Positions 60,307-64,000 of a DNA stretch of 64,000 nucleotides are shown here, piece by piece. Positions within the stretch are counted from its first letter, which is position 1. Each line of letters begins with the position of its first letter. The translations under genes were made by a program, and so were the position numbers. Where the stretch lies: positions 1-64,000 of the forward strand of contig JAFKLT010000046.1 of the NCBI GenBank assembly GCA_017309275.1. The letters are read 5' to 3'. The notes beneath the pieces were generated by a model. The model made no database searches, was not told where the DNA came from, and was given only the letters and a program-made list of their open reading frames with translations. The DNA comes from Sphingomonadales bacterium. Lineage in GTDB: Bacteria > Pseudomonadota > Alphaproteobacteria > Sphingomonadales > Sphingomonadaceae.

Positions 60307-61354
60307 CGCCGGGGCCAACCAAGGCGTGGGTGACGTCCGCGTCGCGTTTGACGAGGCGGTGCTGGGCGAGTGGATGCGCGCCAATGTGGCCGGCTTTTCG
60401 GGCCCGCTGACGGTCGCGCAGTTCAACGGCGGACAGTCGAACCCGACCTATCGTCTTGCGACCGCCGACGCATCTTATGTCCTGCGCCGTAAGCCGCCCG
60501 GGCCGCTGCTGAAGGGCGCACACGACGTGCTTCGTGAAGCGAGAGTGCTGGCCGCACTCGCCGACACGGCGGTACCGGTTCCGGCGATCCGCGGCGTCTG
60601 CGACGATGAGACGGTGTTGGGTAGCGCCTTTTACGTCATGGATATGGTCGATGGACGCATCTTTTGGGATGCAAGCTTCGGCGACGTTCCGCAGGGTGAA
60701 CGCGCGGCCTATTTCGACGCGATGAATGCGACCATCGCGGCGCTCCATCAGATCGATCCAAATATGGTCGGACTTGGCGATTATGGTCGTCCGGGCAATT
60801 ATTTCGCACGGCAGATCGGTCGGTGGTCGAAACAATATCTGGAGGATCAGGAGGCAGGCCGCGATGCCGACATGGACGCGCTCGTCGAATGGCTGCCTGC
60901 CCATATTCCGGAGGGCGACGAAAGCCGGATCGTCCATGGCGACTTCCGATGCGACAATATGATCTTTCATCCGACCGAGCCGCGCGTCGTCGCGGTGCTC
61001 GACTGGGAATTGTCGACGCTCGGTCATCCGCTCGCTGACTTTGCCTACCATGCGACGATGTACCGCATGCCAGGGGATATCGTCGCTGGACTAGGTAGCG
61101 CCGATCCCGAGCCGCTCGGCCTTCCTACCGAGGCGGATTATATCGCCGCTTACTGCGCGCGTACGGGGCGGGACGGCATTCCCGACTGGGATTTCTATAT
61201 GGCGTTCAATTTCTTTCGCCTCGCCGCGATCTTTCACGGCATCAAGGGCCGCGTGCTGCGCGGCACCGCCAATAGCACCCATGCGCGCGAACGCGCCGCG
61301 GCCTTTCCGCGGCTGGCCAAACTCGCGCGCGAAGCCATGGAGACATGCCGATGA
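60296..61354 (+). CDS. APH-fold acyl-CoA kinase, second copy
   Basis: 352 residues from the ATG at 60296, which lies within the end of the ACAD. QFNGGQSNPTYRL and YVLRRKPPGPLL in the N-lobe are typical of the ACAD10/11-linked kinase branch. Catalytic loop His214-Gly-Asp216-Phe with Asn221, metal Asp236-Trp-Glu. The block GIKGRVLRGTANS is also usual in that branch. Predicted to phosphorylate a distal hydroxyl on an acyl-CoA for its partner dehydrogenase. Overlaps the isomerase by 4 bp. Confidence 0.87.
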   Translation: MATDAGANQGVGDVRVAFDEAVLGEWMRANVAGFSGPLTVAQFNGGQSNPTYRLATADASYVLRRKPPGPLLKGAHDVLREARVLAALADTAVPVPAIRGVCDDETVLGSAFYVMDMVDGRIFWDASFGDVPQGERAAYFDAMNATIAALHQIDPNMVGLGDYGRPGNYFARQIGRWSKQYLEDQEAGRDADMDALVEWLPAHIPEGDESRIVHGDFRCDNMIFHPTEPRVVAVLDWELSTLGHPLADFAYHATMYRMPGDIVAGLGSADPEPLGLPTEADYIAAYCARTGRDGIPDWDFYMAFNFFRLAAIFHGIKGRVLRGTANSTHARERAAAFPRLAKLAREAMETCR

Positions 61355-62133
61355 CCAAGCTTCTCGTCGAAAAGCTGGGCGGGATCGCGACGATCACGCT
61401 GAACCGCCCCGAACAGGGCAATGCGATCGATATGGACATTGCTCAGGACCTTGCGCGGGTCGCGTCGGATTGCGCCTCGGATGATGCCGTGCGCTGTGTC
61501 CTGCTGACGGGTGCGGGGCGCATGTTCTGCGTCGGCGGTGATGTCGGAGCTTTTGCCGATGCCGGCGACAATGCCGGTCCGTTTCTTCGCGAGCTTGCCG
61601 ACGTGCTGCACGAAGCGGTGCTGACGTTTGCGACGATGAACAAGCCGCTAGTGACGGCTGTCAATGGTCCGGCAGCCGGGGCCGGGATGAGCCTTGCGAT
61701 ATTGGGCGACATAGTGATCGCGTCCGACGCGGCGCATTTCACCGCCGCCTACACCGGTATCGGCTTGACCCCCGACGGCGGGATGAGCTGGCTTCTGCCG
61801 CGGCTCGTCGGTGCCCGCGTGGCGCAGACGATGATCCTTACCAACCGCCGCGTGTCCGCTGAGGAGGCCGTCGAGACCGGGCTGGTCACGCGCGTCGCGC
61901 CTTCCGCGGCGCTGGCAGCGGAGGCATCGGCTCTTGCCGGGCAGCTGGCAGCGGGGCCCGTCCGCGCATTAGGCGCCGCCAGAGAACTATTGCTCATCGG
62001 CAATACCCACACGCTGGCCGAGCATCTGGCCGCAGAGGCCAGAGCGATCGCCGCGGCGGGCGAAGGGGCGGAGGCGCAGGAAGGCATCGACGCCTTTCTC
62101 GCGCGGCGGAAGGCCGACTTTCTGAAGACCTGA
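61351..62133 (+). CDS. Enoyl-CoA hydratase/isomerase, PaaG-like
   Basis: Crotonase-fold protein, 260 residues; the ATG at 61351 has GGAG eight bases upstream and is preferred over 61345. Oxyanion-hole parts CVGGDVGAF and AAGAGMSLA. The two Glu of true hydratases are missing (AGMS in place of the Glu144 motif). Asp142 in GLTPDGGMSWLLPR is kept, as in PaaG and other isomerases. So double-bond isomerisation is likelier than hydration. It would place the double bond left by the kinase/ACAD step for beta-oxidation. Last before a hairpin. Confidence 0.9.
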   Translation: MTKLLVEKLGGIATITLNRPEQGNAIDMDIAQDLARVASDCASDDAVRCVLLTGAGRMFCVGGDVGAFADAGDNAGPFLRELADVLHEAVLTFATMNKPLVTAVNGPAAGAGMSLAILGDIVIASDAAHFTAAYTGIGLTPDGGMSWLLPRLVGARVAQTMILTNRRVSAEEAVETGLVTRVAPSAALAAEASALAGQLAAGPVRALGAARELLLIGNTHTLAEHLAAEARAIAAAGEGAEAQEGIDAFLARRKADFLKT

Positions 62134-62140
62134 CGGACTA

Positions 62141-62159
62141 GCGGTTCGTGCCGAACCGC
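62141..62159 (+). terminator. Hairpin after the isomerase, no T-run
   Basis: GCGGTTCG-TGC-CGAACCGC, a perfect 8-bp stem 7 bp after the stop. No T-run follows, so it may pause, process or stabilise the transcript rather than end it. The gap to the next gene is 133 bp. Confidence 0.5.
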
Positions 62160-62266
62160 ACCGGTCGACATGATCAATTGTTGCCCCGACGCAGGGGGCG
62201 GATTTCCGTCAATCGACAGACGGGGGTCGATGCTGCGAGCACTCCCTTTCGAAGGGAGAGCGATTC

Positions 62267-63082
62267 ATGCGTTTCAAGGACAAGGTCGCCATCGTCACGG
62301 GCGGCGGGTCGGGCATCGGCGAGGCTGTCGTCCGCAGGCTCCACAGCGAGGGAGCCGTGGTGGTCATCGCCGACATCCGGCTCGATGCGGCGAAGCGGGT
62401 AGCCGACGACCTGGCCAGTCCCGAACGGATTGCCACGCGTGAGGTAAACGTGCTCGACAATCCCGGATTGGAAGGATTGATCGAAGCCACGGTCGGCCAG
62501 TTCGGCCGCCTCGATCTGCTGGTCAACAATGCCGGCATGGGATCTTTCGGCAAGGTAACACAGATCGACCTCGCCCATTGGCGCGAGGTGATGGCGGTCG
62601 ATGTCGAGTCGGTCTTCTGGGCTAGCCGGACTGCTATTCCGCATCTGGAAAAGACGAGTGGTTCGATCGTCAATGTCGCGTCTGCCTCGGGTCTGGCCGC
62701 AGACTATGGCTTTGCCGCCTATAATGCAGCGAAGGCGGCGGTGATCAACCTGACGCGGGCGATGGCGATCGATCATGCGCCGCTGGTACGCGTCAATGCC
62801 GTCAGCCCCGGCCTGACCAGGACGCCGCTGGCCGTCGGCCTTTTCGACAATCCCGCCATCATGGCCGCCTATGGTGGCATCCTGCCGATGGGACGCGCGG
62901 CCGAGACGTCCGAAATCGCAGCGGCCGTCGCCTTTCTGGGGTCGAGCGATGCATCCTATGTCAACGGCCATAATCTGGTGATCGACGGCGGCATGACGGC
63001 GCATACCGGCCAGCCCAATTTCACGAAGATATTGGGCGACGCGAGCCATCTCGATCAGGCCGAGTCCGCGTTTCGCGGCTGA
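62267..63082 (+). CDS. Short-chain dehydrogenase/reductase
   Basis: 271 residues. TGGGSGIG, Asp in IADIR (NAD), NNAG, catalytic Ser in VASASG and Tyr-x3-Lys in YNAAKAA. Closely related to the SDR at 37797: the ASASGLxADYGFxAYNAAKA segment and the GGxTAHTGQP tail are shared. Each paralogue neighbours a TonB receptor. Start at 62267 behind GAAGGGAG. A terminator follows 53 bp after the stop. Confidence 0.9.
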   Translation: MRFKDKVAIVTGGGSGIGEAVVRRLHSEGAVVVIADIRLDAAKRVADDLASPERIATREVNVLDNPGLEGLIEATVGQFGRLDLLVNNAGMGSFGKVTQIDLAHWREVMAVDVESVFWASRTAIPHLEKTSGSIVNVASASGLAADYGFAAYNAAKAAVINLTRAMAIDHAPLVRVNAVSPGLTRTPLAVGLFDNPAIMAAYGGILPMGRAAETSEIAAAVAFLGSSDASYVNGHNLVIDGGMTAHTGQPNFTKILGDASHLDQAESAFRG

Positions 63083-63134
63083 CGACATTCCGTCAATCGA
63101 CCGTCCGGGGATGGCGACGCTAAAAAGGAAACGA

Positions 63135-63152
63135 GCCCCAGAGGGGCCTTTT
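63135..63152 (+). terminator. Short terminator-like hairpin in front of a TonB receptor
   Basis: GCCCC-AGA-GGGGC followed by CTTTT, only 15 bp before the receptor ATG and abutting its ribosome site. It may end the SDR transcript or lie in the receptor leader. Confidence 0.5.
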
Positions 63153-63166
63153 GAGGGAGAGATATT

Positions 63167-64000
63167 ATGAAGAGCAGGCTGCTTGTGGCAGTTGCCGCAA
63201 TCGCCGTGTCGGCGCCGGTCGCAGCCTATGGGCGGGACGCGGCCCAGGGTACGGATTCGGCGTCGGAGGCACAGGGCGGGGTCGAGGACATCGTCGTCAC
63301 CGCCAATCGCCGCGAACAGAATTTGCAGAGTGTCGGCATCTCGATCGCGGCGCTGAGCGGCGAGCAGATGCGCGACCTCAATATCACGACCGCGCTCGAC
63401 GTCGCCAACGCAACCCCCAATATCGAGATCATCCGGTCCTACGCCTCGCCTGGCTTCAACACGCAGATCACGATCCGCGGCGTCGGTCAGCCCGATTTCC
63501 AGGATACGACCGAAGCGACCGCCACAGCCTATGTCGACGAATTCTACATGATCGGCGCGGGGCAGGCGGACTTCCTGAGCTTCGACATCGCCCGCGTCGA
63601 GGTCGCGCGCGGTCCGCAGGGCACCGTGCAGGGACGCAACTCGACCGCGGGTACGCTCAACTATTACACCAACCGCCCCAATCTGACCGAAACATCGGGG
63701 CGCGCGGCGGTCACCATCGCCGAACATGGCACCATCCGAACCGACGGATTCCTGAACGTCCCGGTCAGTTCCTCGCTCGCGCTGCGAGCGGCCTTTTCGA
63801 CCGACACCGGCGACGGCTATTTCCGCAACGTCAATCCCAATGCCAGCTGGCAGCGAGGCGGGCAGAGCCGCTTCTATGCCGGTCGTATCCAGGCGCTATA
63901 CAGCCCCAACTCGGACTTCTCGCTGCTGCTCAAGGGCGAATATGGCAAGATGGGGCCGGTCACGGCGACCAACGAGCGCATGTATCCGGTCGGGCAGATC
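63167..64000 (+). CDS. TonB-dependent outer-membrane receptor, 3' end outside the window
   Basis: The first 278 residues of a TonB receptor; the frame is open to the window edge. Start at 63167 after GAGGGAGAG. Signal peptide to about residue 20 (VSAPVAA), TonB box DIVVTA at 41-46, plug motif VEVARGPQGTVQGRNSTAGT. The usual LFG of the plug is VQG here. Probably imports the substrate of the acyl-CoA module upstream. Truncated by the window, not by mutation. Confidence 0.9.
   Translation, partial: MKSRLLVAVAAIAVSAPVAAYGRDAAQGTDSASEAQGGVEDIVVTANRREQNLQSVGISIAALSGEQMRDLNITTALDVANATPNIEIIRSYASPGFNTQITIRGVGQPDFQDTTEATATAYVDEFYMIGAGQADFLSFDIARVEVARGPQGTVQGRNSTAGTLNYYTNRPNLTETSGRAAVTIAEHGTIRTDGFLNVPVSSSLALRAAFSTDTGDGYFRNVNPNASWQRGGQSRFYAGRIQALYSPNSDFSLLLKGEYGKMGPVTATNERMYPVGQI

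Noticed and set aside
21668..64000. Assignment of the island to classical steroid ring degradation
   Set aside because: No 3-ketosteroid dehydrogenase, 9-alpha-hydroxylase, extradiol dioxygenase or HsaD-like gene is in the window; the substrate class stays open.
1..64000. Mobile element or genomic-island borders
   Set aside because: No transposase, integrase, tRNA or flanking direct repeat seen; base composition looks even to the eye, though I did not compute it.

Overview
The window is a GC-rich alphaproteobacterial chromosome segment. Its content points to the order Sphingomonadales, perhaps Sphingopyxis or a close relative: several long TonB-dependent receptors beside catabolic genes, a cbb3 oxidase cluster with FixLJ and duplicated Fnr regulators, and an NAD-dependent formate dehydrogenase. 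The genus is a guess from gene content only. I saw no rRNA, tRNA, transposase or CRISPR array. No stretch over 300 bases lacks a gene; the longest gaps are 48765-49042 (278 bp) and 21409-21667 (259 bp).

Region 1 (1-14348) handles oxygen sensing and microaerobic respiration. A haem-PAS kinase (FixL), its regulator FixJ, two tandem Fnr-type regulators and a FixT-like lone receiver precede an OmpW porin (minus strand) and the tightly overlapping operon ccoNOQP-ccoGHIS plus a small Cys-rich exported protein. hemN follows. The same 14-bp Fnr box (TTGATCCCGGTCAA) lies between ompW and ccoN and again before hemN.

Region 2 (14361-21408, minus strand) is the formate dehydrogenase operon fdsG-fdsB-fdsA-fdsD-fdhD, preceded by two overlapping Lrp/AsnC regulators.

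Region 3 (21668-47005) looks like a catabolic island. It holds TonB receptor, Baeyer-Villiger monooxygenase (BVMO), HSL-type hydrolase, a second BVMO and a family VIII esterase; then TetR, TonB receptor and a Tat-exported sulfatase; then TetR, TonB receptor, SDR, cupin, alcohol dehydrogenase, membrane protein and acyl-CoA ligase; then TetR with APH-fold kinase, SDR, ACAD10/11-type acyl-CoA dehydrogenase and a second alcohol dehydrogenase.

Region 4 (47025-56498) is mixed: a D-aminoacylase-like amidohydrolase, a large autotransporter, a LuxR regulator, a HTH-TM-TPR protein, and an AsnC regulator with an RhtA-like exporter.

Region 5 (56544-64000) is a second acyl-CoA module: TetR, canonical acyl-CoA dehydrogenase, HSD10-like SDR, second ACAD10/11-type dehydrogenase, second APH-fold kinase, PaaG-like isomerase, SDR and a truncated TonB receptor.

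The main hypothesis is that regions 3 and 5 supply a full route from cyclic ketone to beta-oxidation: uptake, BVMO ring expansion to a lactone, hydrolysis to a hydroxy acid, CoA activation, then phosphorylation of a distal hydroxyl by the kinase and its removal by the partner ACAD. The last step follows the logic of the LvaA/LvaC levulinate pathway and human ACAD10/11. The substrate is unknown.
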